64,000 nt of DNA from Bradyrhizobium sp. CCGUVB4N (GCF_024199945.1 NZ_JANADP010000001.1:7316001-7380000); one strand, 5' to 3'. Positions 33,583 through 42,671 are shown, counted from the stretch's first letter. Notes: a model not told the origin generated them from the sequence alone. Numbers and translations are program-made.

Positions 33583-34773
33583 CTAGTGATGCTCGATCGC
33601 ACGAATCGCGCCGCGGAGCTCGGCGAGGCCACGGAGGCGGCCGATTGCAGTATAGCCGGGATTGGTACGCTTGGTAGCGGCGAGATCGTCCAGCATGCGA
33701 TGGCCGTGGTCGGGACGGAAGACGATCCTCTGGTCCGGTGAGCGCCGCGCATTCTCCTTCAACAGCGCCTTGAGCACCGCGATCATATCGACGTCGCCGT
33801 CGAGATGATCGGACTCGTGGAACGATACCCCGTCCGCCTCGCGCTTGGTCGCGCGCAGATGGGCAAAGGCAATGCGCGGACCGAAGCGTTCGGCCATGGC
33901 GGGCAGATCGTTCTCGGCGCGCACGCCGAGCGAGCCCGTGCAAAGGCAGATGCCGTTGGCCTTCGACGGCACCGCGTCAAACAGCGCCTGGTAGTCCTCT
34001 GCCGTGGAAGCAATGCGCGGCAGGCCGAACAGCGGCCGCGGCGGATCGTCAGGGTGCAGCGTCAGCGACACGCCGAGCTGCTCGGCGACCGGCGCGACGC
34101 GGCTCAGGAATTCGGCGAGATGCTGCCGCAGGATCTTTGGCGTGATATCGCGATAAGCGTCCAGCTTGTCGCGGAATTGCGGGATGGTCATCGGCTCGGT
34201 GGTCGAGCCGGGCAACGCGCTGGCGATGACCATGATGAGATAGTCGATATCGGCCTGGCTCATCTGATCGAACAGCTTCTTGGCGCGCGCCTGCTGCTCG
34301 GGGGAGTATTCCTGTCGCGCAGCCGGACGTTCCAGGATGTGCAGCTCGAACGCCGCAAAGCGATCCTGATCGAAGCGCAGGGCACGGGCGCCGTTTGGCA
34401 GCTCCCATTCGAGATCAGTCCGACACCAGTCGACGACGGGCATGAAGTTGTAACAGATGACCTTGATGCCGGCTGCGGCCACTGCTTCAAGACTTGCAAT
34501 CCACGCCTCGATCGATTTCGTCGCCTTTCCGCCGAGCCGCTTGACGTCGTCGGGGATCGGAATCGATTCCACCACCGACCAGGTCAGCTGCGAGCGGCCG
34601 GGCTGGCCGTTCTCGATGAAATTCTTGCGCTCCTCGACCGCCTTGCGTGTCCAGGCTTCCCCGATCGGCACTTGATGCAGCGCCGAGACGATATCGCTTG
34701 CGCCAGCCTGCCTGACGTCGTCGAGCGACACGGGATCATTGGGCCCGTACCAGCGCCATCCCTCGAGCATCAT
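33583..34773 (-). CDS. uxuA: D-mannonate dehydratase
   Basis: A 396-residue UxuA. It converts D-mannonate to 2-dehydro-3-deoxy-D-gluconate in glucuronate catabolism. The opening LEGWRWYGPNDPVSLDDVRQAG is diagnostic of the family in its first 20 residues. Metal-site residues are visible in CTGSLG (Cys), FAHLRA (His) and FRPDHGHRM (Asp and His). ATG 34773 has GGAG seven bases upstream. It lies between the zinc dehydrogenase and the FMN oxidase in the TRAP-transporter operon. Confidence 0.96.
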   Translation of the reverse strand: MMLEGWRWYGPNDPVSLDDVRQAGASDIVSALHQVPIGEAWTRKAVEERKNFIENGQPGRSQLTWSVVESIPIPDDVKRLGGKATKSIEAWIASLEAVAAAGIKVICYNFMPVVDWCRTDLEWELPNGARALRFDQDRFAAFELHILERPAARQEYSPEQQARAKKLFDQMSQADIDYLIMVIASALPGSTTEPMTIPQFRDKLDAYRDITPKILRQHLAEFLSRVAPVAEQLGVSLTLHPDDPPRPLFGLPRIASTAEDYQALFDAVPSKANGICLCTGSLGVRAENDLPAMAERFGPRIAFAHLRATKREADGVSFHESDHLDGDVDMIAVLKALLKENARRSPDQRIVFRPDHGHRMLDDLAATKRTNPGYTAIGRLRGLAELRGAIRAIEHH

Positions 34774-34786
34774 GGGTATTCTCCAA

Positions 34787-35836
34787 TCAATTGGCGGTCA
34801 GCACGACCTTGACACTCTGCGAGCGATCGAGCGCTAGCCGCAGCGCATCAGGCGCGGTCGACAACGGCCGCTCGGCGGTGACGAGTGACAGCACGTCGAC
34901 GCTGCCGGCTCCAATCAATTCTACCGCCGTCATGAATTCAAGCCCGAAGCGGAACGAGCCGCGCAGGTCGATCTCCTTCGCCATCACCGCATTCGACGGC
35001 GTCGGAATTTGCCCGCCCGGCAGATTGCCGATCTGCACCACCACGCCGCCTCGCCGGACGATGCCGATCGCGCTGGCAAGACCAGCGGCCGTGCCCGAGA
35101 CCTCGAATGCGACGTCGTAGGGACGCGACGCCGCCTGCGCCTTCAGGCCCTCTTCTCCGCCCGAAACGTTCTCGACATGGGACGCACCGAGCTTGGTCGC
35201 GAAGGCCAGCGGCGCCGGCGCGATGTCGGCCACCGTGACGTCAGCCATGCCGGCGCGGTGCGCGGCGAGCATGGTCAACAGCCCGATTGGGCCCGCACCA
35301 AAAATGATGCCGCGCTTGCCCTGGATGTTGCCGGCACGCGCGACCGCGTGCAGGCAGACGGCGAGCGGCTCGGCAAGCGCCGCGGCCTGATAGGACACGT
35401 GGTCCGGGATCTTCACGCACTGCGCCGGGATCGCGTCGAAATAGTTGGCGAAACCACCCTGCATGTGCGGCGTCTTCGACGCCGAGCCCATAAAGTAGAT
35501 ATTCTCGCAGAGGTTCTGCCGGCCCTCGCGGCAGGCGCCGCAATGGCCGCACCAGCGCGACGGGTTGACGGCGACGCGGTCACCGACCTTCAGATTGGCC
35601 GCGGAACCCGCGATCTCCACAACCTGGCCCGAGATCTCGTGACCGAGCACCAGCGGCGACTTCACCACGAAATCGCCGGTCCGGGCGTGGCGGAAGTAAT
35701 GCATGTCCGAGCCGCAGATGCCGCCGGCTCCGAAACGGATGCGCACCATGCCGGAAGCCAACTTGTCGAGCGGATGCTCGATCATGCGCAGATCTTCGGG
35801 GCCGAACAGGGTTGCGGCGAGAGAGGTCGAGGTCAT
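34787..35836 (-). CDS. Zinc-dependent medium-chain dehydrogenase, L-idonate 5-dehydrogenase-like
   Basis: A 349-residue MDR enzyme. Catalytic zinc ligands are Cys in GICGSD and His-Glu in LGHE; the structural zinc cysteines are in CGHCGACREGRQNLC. The NAD(P) motif is GAGPIG. The sequence resembles L-idonate 5-dehydrogenase and sorbitol dehydrogenases. ATG 35836 overlaps the dctM stop (ATGA). In this operon it may oxidise an aldonate such as L-idonate or L-gulonate into the hexuronate route; the substrate is inferred from context. Confidence 0.9.
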   Translation of the reverse strand: MTSTSLAATLFGPEDLRMIEHPLDKLASGMVRIRFGAGGICGSDMHYFRHARTGDFVVKSPLVLGHEISGQVVEIAGSAANLKVGDRVAVNPSRWCGHCGACREGRQNLCENIYFMGSASKTPHMQGGFANYFDAIPAQCVKIPDHVSYQAAALAEPLAVCLHAVARAGNIQGKRGIIFGAGPIGLLTMLAAHRAGMADVTVADIAPAPLAFATKLGASHVENVSGGEEGLKAQAASRPYDVAFEVSGTAAGLASAIGIVRRGGVVVQIGNLPGGQIPTPSNAVMAKEIDLRGSFRFGLEFMTAVELIGAGSVDVLSLVTAERPLSTAPDALRLALDRSQSVKVVLTAN

Positions 35837-37239
35837 TTGGAGAGTCCCATATATTTCGGCAGCCAGAGGGTGAGTTCGGGAATGTAGGTGATCGCGATCA
35901 GCGCGATCAGCAGCGGCACCAGCCAGGGCAGGATCGCGACCGTCGTGCGCTCGACCGAGAGCTTTGCCACGCGGGCGAGCACGAACAGCACCATGCCGAG
36001 CGGCGGATGCAACAGGCCGATCATCAGGTTCAGCGTCATGATCAGACCGAAATGGATCGGATCGATGCCGAGCTTGAGCACGATCGGCAGCAGGATCGGC
36101 ACCAGAATGGTGATCGCCGCCGTGGTGTCGATGAAGCAGCCGACGAACAGGATCAGCACGTTGGCGAGCGCCAGGAACACCCATTTGTTGTGGGTGATGC
36201 TGAGCATCCAGTCCGACAGCAATTGGGCCGCCTGCGACACCGTCAGCAGCCAGGCGAAGATCGAGGCTGCGGTGACGATGAACAGCACGGAAGCCGTGGT
36301 CTCGATGGTGTCGAAGGTCGCCTTCGCCACCGTCTTGAGGGTCATGGTGCGGTAACGCACGAGGCCGAGGAACAGCGACCAGATCACCGCCGCCACGGCC
36401 GCTTCGGTCGGCGTGAACCAGCCGAGCGTCATGCCGCCGATCAGGATGACAGGCGCCATCAGCGCCATCACCGCCGAGAAATCGAAGTACCAGTCGATCG
36501 CCAGCAGCGCACCGAGGCCGATCACGACGGCCATGTTGGTCGACATGCCGGCCATCACCATCAGCCAGATCGCCAGCGGGAATGCGAGCACGATGGCGAT
36601 CTCGAGGCCGGCCGAGCCGAGCTGCGGCCAGGAGAACGGCGTGTCGCTGCCCCATTTGTTCTTGTGCGCAAAGTAGGTGACGGTGGCCATCATCAGCAGC
36701 GTCATGACGATGCCGGGAATGACGCCTCCCAGAAACAGCGCGCCGATCGAGACGTTCGCCATCATGCCGTAGATCACGAAGGGCAGCGACGGCGGGATGA
36801 TCGGGCCGAGCGTGGCCGAGGCCGCGGTGACGCCGACCGAGAACTCGGTGGTGTAGCCGTGGTCCTTCATCGCCTTGATCTCGATGGTGCCGAGACCGGC
36901 GGCATCCGCGATCGCGGTGCCGGACATGCCGGAGAAGATCACCGAACCGATGATGTTGACGTGACCGAGGCCGCCGCGCATCCAGCCGACCAGCGCGACG
37001 GCGAACTTGTAGATGCGGCCGGTGACGCCGGCGATGTTCATGAGATTGCCGGCCAGGATGAAGAAAGGCACGGCGAGCAGCGGAAAGCTCTCGACGCCCG
37101 CGATCATGCGTTGTGCCAGCGTGACATCTGGCGTCACGCCGCTGACCAGGATGTAGAGCAGCGACGACGCGGCCATGGCAATCGCCACGGGAACGCCGAG
37201 CAGCATCAGGACGAGAAAACCGCCAAGCAACAGCAGCAT
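35833..37239 (-). CDS. dctM: TRAP transporter large permease subunit
   Basis: A DctM-family permease of about 468 residues with many membrane helices, somewhat longer than the usual ~425. ATG 37239 is chosen because GAAGGA lies seven bases upstream; the TTG at 37254 would overlap dctQ. Characteristic blocks are FFILAGNLMNIAG, GSVIFSGMSGTAIADAAGLG and GPIIPPSLPFVIYG. It uses the sodium or proton gradient to import a carboxylate, here probably a hexuronate or aldonate. Confidence 0.93.
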   Translation of the reverse strand: MLLLLGGFLVLMLLGVPVAIAMAASSLLYILVSGVTPDVTLAQRMIAGVESFPLLAVPFFILAGNLMNIAGVTGRIYKFAVALVGWMRGGLGHVNIIGSVIFSGMSGTAIADAAGLGTIEIKAMKDHGYTTEFSVGVTAASATLGPIIPPSLPFVIYGMMANVSIGALFLGGVIPGIVMTLLMMATVTYFAHKNKWGSDTPFSWPQLGSAGLEIAIVLAFPLAIWLMVMAGMSTNMAVVIGLGALLAIDWYFDFSAVMALMAPVILIGGMTLGWFTPTEAAVAAVIWSLFLGLVRYRTMTLKTVAKATFDTIETTASVLFIVTAASIFAWLLTVSQAAQLLSDWMLSITHNKWVFLALANVLILFVGCFIDTTAAITILVPILLPIVLKLGIDPIHFGLIMTLNLMIGLLHPPLGMVLFVLARVAKLSVERTTVAILPWLVPLLIALIAITYIPELTLWLPKYMGLSK

Positions 37240-37243
37240 GAGA

Positions 37244-37822
37244 TTATCCTTCAAAACCGTCGTAGGCGCCGGGACGTTCGAGGATCGAATAGCCCTGTCG
37301 CAGATGTTGCAGCGCGACCTGCACCGAGCGAACGAACATCAGCACGAAGCCGAGGAGGACGGCGTAATAGACGTAGTCCTTGGGCAGATTGATCGTGGTC
37401 ATGGATTCGTCGCCGATGATCTGGATGTAGACCCAGACCAGCTTGATGGCGTAACCGAAGAAGGCGATCCGGATCAGGTCGATCGCCGTCGACAGCGCGC
37501 GCGCGACGACGTGCGGCAGATAGCGGTAGATCAGGTCGACCTGGATGTGCCGCGACAGCCGCACGCACATCGAGGCACCGATGAAGACGACGCCGATCAG
37601 GCAGTAGGTCGCGATCTCCTCGGTCCAGGCGTAGCTGTCGTTGAGGACATAGCGGGTGAAGAACTGCAGGAAGACGGCGAGCGCCATCACCCAGAAGATC
37701 ACCAGCGCCACCCAATCCTCGAAAGCGTAGACGCCGAGATCGACCTTCGGCGTCGCCTCCTCCTCGAAGGTATGGGCGATCTCGTCCCCGGTGATCTGCC
37801 GGTGCACTTCGGCGGTCGACAT
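37244..37822 (-). CDS. dctQ: TRAP transporter small permease subunit
   Basis: A 192-residue DctQ-family protein with four membrane helices; the conserved ARYVLNDSYAWTEEIA-like stretch is present as TRYVLNDSYAWTEEIA. ATG 37822 is chosen because GGGGAG lies seven bases upstream; an in-frame start 48 bases earlier runs back through a hairpin-rich gap. It partners the DctM protein and is separated from dctP by a strong stem-loop. Confidence 0.93.
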   Translation of the reverse strand: MSTAEVHRQITGDEIAHTFEEEATPKVDLGVYAFEDWVALVIFWVMALAVFLQFFTRYVLNDSYAWTEEIATYCLIGVVFIGASMCVRLSRHIQVDLIYRYLPHVVARALSTAIDLIRIAFFGYAIKLVWVYIQIIGDESMTTINLPKDYVYYAVLLGFVLMFVRSVQVALQHLRQGYSILERPGAYDGFEG

Positions 37823-37892
37823 GTGGTTACTCCCCAAAACTAATTCACGTCGTTCCGGGATGGTGCGCAAGCACCAGACCCGGAACCTCGAG

Positions 37893-37926
37893 ATCCCGGG
37901 TTCGGTCCTGCGGACCGCCCCGGGAT
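37893..37926. terminator. Compound stem-loop between dctP and dctQ
   Basis: ATCCCGGG (37893-37900) pairs with CCCGGGAT (37919-37926), and CGGTCC (37903-37908) with GGACCG (37912-37917) inside it. The two helices are interrupted only by short internal loops. The element lies in the 117-base gap between dctP and dctQ. It may reduce read-through into the permease genes or stabilise the dctP message, explaining the excess of binding protein usually required in TRAP systems. Confidence 0.6.
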
Positions 37927-37939
37927 GACGACTACGTCG

Positions 37940-38917
37940 TCACTTGACCGCCTGGATCCGTTCCCAATCGGCCTTGCGATAACCGAAGGTCTCGAACGGA
38001 ACGTTCTTCAGCACGATGTCGCGGAACTCGTTCTTGTCGACTTCGGTCACGGTCAGGCCCTTTTCCTTGAAGAAGGCGACGAGCTTGGCCTCGTTCTGCT
38101 TGATCTCCTCGGTCGCTTTCGCGGCCGCTTCCTGCGCCACGTCGGTGAAGATCTTCTTGTCCTCGTCCGAGAGCTTCTTCCAGAGCGCGCCCGCCACCAC
38201 CGTGTTGAGGTGGTCGACGATGTGGCCGGTGAGCACGATGTGCTTCTGCACCTCGTAGAACTTCTTGGCTTCGATCGTGGTCAGCGGGTTTTCCTGCGCC
38301 TCGACGGTGCCGTTCTGGAGCGCGAGATAGACCTCGGCGAAAGCGATCGGCGCGGTGTTGGCGCCGCAGGCGCGCGGCATGGCGAGATAGGCCGGCACGT
38401 CGGGCACGCGCATCTTCAGACCTTTCAGGTCCGCGCAGGTCTTGATCGGCTTGTTCGACGAAGTCTGGCGCACGCCGTAATAGGTCACCGCGATGATGTG
38501 GTGACCGCTCTTGTCCTCGTACCCCTTGGCGAGCTCCTTGAAGATGTCGCTCTTGGTATAGGCGAGCAGATGATCGGCATCGCGGAAGGTGTAGGGATAA
38601 TAGGTCACGCCGATCGGCGGGAAGCTCTTGGCCGCGAAGCTCGAGCCGGAGATGATGATATCGACCGAGCCGAGCGAGAGGCCCTGGTTGATGTCGGCTT
38701 CCTTGCCAAGCTGGGACGCCGGATAGACGTCGATCTGGTAGCGCCCGTTGGTGCGCTTGCCGATCTCCTGCGCGGCCCAGACCGAAGCCGTGTGGAACGG
38801 CTCCGAGGTCTCGTAGACATGGGCCCATTTCAGCTTGGTCTGCGCCAGGCTGACCTGGGTCGTCGCAAACATTGCCGCGGCCGAGACCGCCAGCACCATC
38901 GTGATTTTCTTCAACAC
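37940..38917 (-). CDS. dctP: TRAP transporter periplasmic solute-binding protein
   Basis: A 325-residue DctP-family protein. The signal peptide LKKITMVLAVSAAAMFATTQVSLA is cleaved before QTKLKW. The family arginine/asparagine carboxylate-binding region is LKGLKMRVPDVPAYLAMPRA followed by APIAFAEVYLALQNGTVEAQ. GTG 38917 has GGAGG seven bases upstream and is preferred to GTG 38935. First TRAP gene in the operon and 70 bases after gntR. It probably captures a hexuronate, by context with uxuA and uxuB. Confidence 0.93.
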   Translation of the reverse strand: MLKKITMVLAVSAAAMFATTQVSLAQTKLKWAHVYETSEPFHTASVWAAQEIGKRTNGRYQIDVYPASQLGKEADINQGLSLGSVDIIISGSSFAAKSFPPIGVTYYPYTFRDADHLLAYTKSDIFKELAKGYEDKSGHHIIAVTYYGVRQTSSNKPIKTCADLKGLKMRVPDVPAYLAMPRACGANTAPIAFAEVYLALQNGTVEAQENPLTTIEAKKFYEVQKHIVLTGHIVDHLNTVVAGALWKKLSDEDKKIFTDVAQEAAAKATEEIKQNEAKLVAFFKEKGLTVTEVDKNEFRDIVLKNVPFETFGYRKADWERIQAVK

Positions 38918-38987
38918 TGATTTTCCTCCACTCACTCAAGTCTGCTTCTTGTTCACTCACCTCGAAACCGATGCGAGCCGCCCAATC

Positions 38988-39800
38988 TCATCGCCGCCGC
39001 GCGCTGCCGCTTTTGACCTGCTTCTTCGACGGTCGTGTTGGCTTCGCCGGCTGAGCGTCGGATCGCGCGGTCCGCTTCCGCATCGTCGGCGCTGCCGCGG
39101 CGGTTTCGGCGCCGAAATTCTGCGCAAAGCGCTCCTGCGAATGCGCGAGGTGATCGCGCATGGCGTCGCGGGCCGCCTTTGGCTGGCGCGCCGCGATGGC
39201 ATCGCGCACGGCCCGGTGCTCGCTAAGCGCCGTGCGCCAGGTGCCGGGGTTCTCGAAATAATGCGCAAGCTGCGCGAAATAGGGGTTGAGGCGCTGGTCG
39301 AACAGCTCGCCGACCACGCGCACCAGAACGGCATTGCCGAGGCATCCGGCGATCGCGATATGGAAAGCGCGGTCATGGACCATCGAGGCTTCGCCGGGAT
39401 GCGCGACGTTCTCCATCGCCACCAGGGCGGCATCGATGCGCCCGAGATCGTCCTTGGTCGCGACGCGCGCGGCCTGCTCGGCGATGGCGCTTTCGAGGAA
39501 TTCGCGGGCGCGCAACAGCTCGAACGGACCTTCAATGACGGCGGCCGCCAACGCCGGCGCCGCGTCCGCGGGCTCGCTCACATAAATGCCTGAACCGACA
39601 CGGATGCGGACGCGACCCTCGACTTCGAGCGCGATCAGGGCTTCGCGCACCGTCGGGCGCGAGATCCTGAGCTGCTCCGCGAGCTCGCGCTCGGTCGGCA
39701 AGCGGCTGCCGACCGCGTACTCGCCGCTGTCGATCAGGCTTCGCAATTGATCGGCGACCTGGCGGTAAAGCCGTCTCGCCTCCACAGCTTCCAGCGGCAC
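38988..39800 (-). CDS. GntR-family regulator, FadR subfamily (UxuR/ExuR-like)
   Basis: 270 residues from GTG 39800, chosen because GGGGAGG lies five bases upstream; an upstream extension to 39884 would run through the operator. HTH at residues 8-75 (LYRQVADQLRSLIDSGEY, then LRISRPTVREALIALEVEG). FCD ligand domain from about 90 to 225 with VHDRAFHIA and LSEHRAVRDAI histidines. The C-terminal 40 residues are Lys/Arg/Ala-rich and probably disordered. It heads the hexuronate operon and is divergent from uxuB. Confidence 0.92.
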   Translation of the reverse strand: MPLEAVEARRLYRQVADQLRSLIDSGEYAVGSRLPTERELAEQLRISRPTVREALIALEVEGRVRIRVGSGIYVSEPADAAPALAAAVIEGPFELLRAREFLESAIAEQAARVATKDDLGRIDAALVAMENVAHPGEASMVHDRAFHIAIAGCLGNAVLVRVVGELFDQRLNPYFAQLAHYFENPGTWRTALSEHRAVRDAIAARQPKAARDAMRDHLAHSQERFAQNFGAETAAAAPTMRKRTARSDAQPAKPTRPSKKQVKSGSARRR

Positions 39801-39844
39801 GCTGGCCTCCCCGAAAGGGTCGCGCCGGTGGATCCGGCGACCCG

Positions 39845-39873
39845 CCAATTTTGGAGAATTGGCCTTACCAATT
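39845..39873. promoter_or_regulatory. Putative UxuR/GntR operator between gntR and uxuB
   Basis: AATTGG (39857-39862) and CCAATT (39868-39873) form a perfect inverted repeat with a 5-base spacer, and CCAA-TT-TTGG (39845-39854) adds a second overlapping site. The half-site matches the AATTGGT/ACCAATT pattern I associate with UxuR/ExuR repressors. It lies in the divergent gntR-uxuB intergenic region, so one repressor could silence both the TRAP/uxuA operon and uxuB. Confidence 0.65.
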
Positions 39874-39938
39874 GACCGGAGCATTGACCCAGGACGGCCG
39901 CCATGTCAAGCAGCGGCCAAATACAGGGAGAGACGACC

Positions 39939-41408
39939 ATGCGGCTTGGCAGCTCCAATCTCGATCGGCTGGCACCTCGCATCCGCCGCCCGGCCTATGA
40001 TCGCGCGCGTGTTACGCCCGGTATCGTGCATCTTGGTTTGGGCGCGTTTCATCGCGCCCATCAGGCCGTCGTCATCGACGATTGCCTTGCTACCGGCGCC
40101 ACCTCGTGGGGCATTGTCGGCGCGAGCCTGCGCAGCCCTGAAACCCGCGACGCGCTCGCCCCGCAGGATCATCTCTACACAGTTGCCGTGCGCGCCACTG
40201 AGGGCACCGAGCATCGCGTCATCGGCGCGCTGCTGGACAGCGTCGTCGCGCGCGAGAAACCGGCTGCGCTGGTCGCGCGGATGGCCGATCCCGCCATCCG
40301 CATCGTCTCGCTCACGGTCACCGAGAAGGGCTATTGCCACACGCCGCAGACCGGCGATCTCGATGAGCGGCATCCCGACGTCGTGCACGATCTCAACAAT
40401 TTCGACGCGCCGCGCTCGGCGCCCGGCTTCATCGTGGCTGCACTGGCGCGCCGGCGGGCGCAGGGACTTTCGCCCTTCACGGTGCTGTGCTGCGACAACC
40501 TCGCCGCCAACGGCCACACCGTGCAGCGGATCGTGACGCAATTCGCGGCACTTCGGTCGAAAGACCTCGGCAAATGGATCGCGGATAACGCCACATTCCC
40601 CTGCACCATGGTCGATCGGATCGTGCCGGAAACGACCGATGCCGACCGTGATGCCGTCGCAGCCGCACTCGGGATGCGTGATGCCTGGCCAGTGATGACC
40701 GAGCCGTTCACGCAATGGGTGGTCGAGGATCGCTTTTCCGCCGGCAGGCCCGATCTGGCTGCCGCCGGCGTCGAGCTCGTCGCCGACGTCAAGCCGTTCG
40801 AGCTGATGAAGCTGCGGCTGCTCAACGCCAGCCATTCGGCGCTCGCCTATCTCGGCTATCTCGCCGGTTACGAGACCATCGCCGAGACCATGCAGGATCC
40901 GCATTTCGCGCGCCTCGCCGCGCAGGTGATGGAAGAGGCGGCGCTGACGCTGACGATGCCTGCGGGCACCGATCTCGCCGCCTATCGTGCGTCCCTGCTC
41001 AAGCGCTTCGCCAATCCGGCGCTGCATCACCGCACCTGGCAGATCGCAATGGACGGCTCGCAGAAGCTGCCGCAGCGCCTGCTCGGCGCGATGCAGGATC
41101 GCCTGGCCAAAAACCTGCCGATCGCGACGCACGCGCTCGCGGTCGCCGGCTGGATGCGCTACGTCACCGCACGCGACGAGCAGGGCCGCGCCATCGACGT
41201 GCGCGATCCCCTCGCCGCCGAGCTCGCGGGCCTGGCGCGCGAGGCCGGTCCCGTCGCGGAGCGGCTGGCGCCGGCATTGCTCGGCGTCACAAAGGTGTTC
41301 GGGCCGCTCAGCGCCGAGCCGCGCCTGCGCGAGGCCGTGACCGCGGCACTCGGCCGCCTCTACAAGGACGGTGCGCGACGCACGGTGGAGACGCTCATTT
41401 CGGCGTGA
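39939..41408 (+). CDS. uxuB: D-fructuronate reductase (mannitol dehydrogenase family)
   Basis: A 489-residue long-chain polyol/mannitol dehydrogenase. The NAD-binding start is GIVHLGLGAFHRAHQAV. The catalytic region has KPFELMKLRLLNASHS, with the lysine, asparagine and histidine of this family. ATG 39939 has GGGAG 8 bases upstream; ATG 39903 is less well placed. It converts fructuronate to mannonate, the substrate of UxuA, whose gene is in the divergent operon. Other sugar-acid substrates remain possible, but context favours UxuB. Confidence 0.9.
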   Translation: MRLGSSNLDRLAPRIRRPAYDRARVTPGIVHLGLGAFHRAHQAVVIDDCLATGATSWGIVGASLRSPETRDALAPQDHLYTVAVRATEGTEHRVIGALLDSVVAREKPAALVARMADPAIRIVSLTVTEKGYCHTPQTGDLDERHPDVVHDLNNFDAPRSAPGFIVAALARRRAQGLSPFTVLCCDNLAANGHTVQRIVTQFAALRSKDLGKWIADNATFPCTMVDRIVPETTDADRDAVAAALGMRDAWPVMTEPFTQWVVEDRFSAGRPDLAAAGVELVADVKPFELMKLRLLNASHSALAYLGYLAGYETIAETMQDPHFARLAAQVMEEAALTLTMPAGTDLAAYRASLLKRFANPALHHRTWQIAMDGSQKLPQRLLGAMQDRLAKNLPIATHALAVAGWMRYVTARDEQGRAIDVRDPLAAELAGLAREAGPVAERLAPALLGVTKVFGPLSAEPRLREAVTAALGRLYKDGARRTVETLISA

Positions 41409-41497
41409 CCATAAAGTGGGCAATCATGCTGCACTGCGTTCAAAGTCGGACTCAAGTCGCGCTTGATTTTTGCCTGCCATTGGCTCACCCGAGAGGC

Positions 41498-41905
41498 ATG
41501 GCAAAGGACAGCAAGGTCATCGCCGCGAACGCGGCTTTCTACGCCGCCTTTTCGACGGGCGATTTTGACGAAATGAAGCGGATGTGGGCGGATGACGACG
41601 CCATTTCCTGCATTCATCCCGGCTGGCCCGCAATCGTCGGCCACGCCACCGTGATCGGAAGCTGGCGCGACATCCTGCAAAATCCGGAACGGCCGCAGAT
41701 CGTCTGCGCCGAGCCGCAGGCGATCGTCGACGGCGACAGTGCGCGCGTGCTCTGCATCGAGATCGTCGACGGCACCGCGCTCGCCGCCGCCAACCATTTT
41801 CGGCGCGTCGGCGACGGCTGGCGCCTGGTGCATCACCAGTCGAGCCCGATCGCGCAGATTGTCGAGCAGGCTGAGGACGATAGAGCAAGTCACCGGGTGC
41901 ACTGA
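41498..41905 (+). CDS. SnoaL/NTF2-like protein, unknown
   Basis: A 135-residue NTF2-fold protein from ATG 41498 (GAGAGGC just upstream). The start NAAFYAAFSTGDFDEMKRMW and the CIHPGWPAIVG block are typical of the DUF4440/SnoaL-like superfamily. It has no signal peptide or membrane segment. Members range from isomerases to accessory domains, and nothing in the neighbourhood indicates a substrate. It follows uxuB by 89 bases and is convergent with the HAD gene. Confidence 0.82.
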   Translation: MAKDSKVIAANAAFYAAFSTGDFDEMKRMWADDDAISCIHPGWPAIVGHATVIGSWRDILQNPERPQIVCAEPQAIVDGDSARVLCIEIVDGTALAAANHFRRVGDGWRLVHHQSSPIAQIVEQAEDDRASHRVH

Positions 41906-41918
41906 CCGCGACAGCGTC

Positions 41919-42671
41919 CTACTGTGCATGGGGTTGTTTTGCGGTTTTTGGTTCGACGGCGAGTTCCGACAGATCGTCCAGCACCACCTGCGCCGCGCTG
42001 AAATCATCATCCCGGAAAAACAGGCTGCGGGTGATGAGCACGGGAATGTCGGCCCGCGAGGCCGCGATCAGCCCGTTACTGGAATCCTCGATCGCGACGC
42101 AGTCGGATGGCGCCAGCTTCAATCGCACCAGCACGTCGAGATAGACGTCCGGCGCAGGCTTCTTGTGCCTGACATCATCACCGGCAACGATCGCATCGAA
42201 ATCCGCGGCCCAGCGCGGCCCCAGCGCGCGCGACAGCAGCGCATCGATGTTGCCGTGCGAGGTCGTGGTCGCGATCGCGAGCCGCTGGCCGCGCGCCTTG
42301 GCCGCTGTGAGCAGCTCCGTCACACCGGGCCGCAGGGGGCAGCAGCCGGTCTCGACCAGCTCGGCATAATGAGCGGTCTTGATACGGTGAAGTTCGGCGA
42401 TATCCGCATCCGACAAGGGCGGCGCGATCCACTGCCGGGCATGGAAGGCGCGGATGCGCTCCTTGCCGCCGGTCACCCGCAACAGATCCTTGTAGGCGGC
42501 CCGGTCCCAATGCCAGTCGAGCCCGTGACGGGCAAAGGCGTGGTTGAAGGCCCGCCGGTGCAGCTCCTCCGTCTCGGCCAGGGTCCCGTCGACGTCGAAG
42601 ATCAGAGCGGCCGCGTTCCGGATCAGCTCCGCCGCGCCGGATGGCACTATGGTGGCCGCTTCCGCCTGCAT
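41919..42671 (-). CDS. HAD-superfamily phosphatase, CbbY/phosphoglucomutase-like
   Basis: About 250 residues. Motif I is FDVDGTLAETEELH (nucleophile and acid Asp), followed by a helical cap typical of subfamily IA. Motif II is IATTTS, motif III Lys in HKKPAPDVYL and motif IV CVAIEDSSNG. Cap and motif I resemble CbbY and beta-phosphoglucomutases. ATG 42671 has GGAGG eight bases upstream. It probably removes phosphate from a sugar phosphate. It is convergent with the SnoaL gene and divergent from the epimerase. Confidence 0.9.
   Translation of the reverse strand: MQAEAATIVPSGAAELIRNAAALIFDVDGTLAETEELHRRAFNHAFARHGLDWHWDRAAYKDLLRVTGGKERIRAFHARQWIAPPLSDADIAELHRIKTAHYAELVETGCCPLRPGVTELLTAAKARGQRLAIATTTSHGNIDALLSRALGPRWAADFDAIVAGDDVRHKKPAPDVYLDVLVRLKLAPSDCVAIEDSSNGLIAASRADIPVLITRSLFFRDDDFSAAQVVLDDLSELAVEPKTAKQPHAQ

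Noticed and set aside
34787..36655. A fusion protein joining the TRAP permease region to the zinc dehydrogenase
   Set aside because: The N-terminal 270 codons are an out-of-frame reading of dctM. The dehydrogenase has its own ATG at 35836 overlapping the dctM stop.
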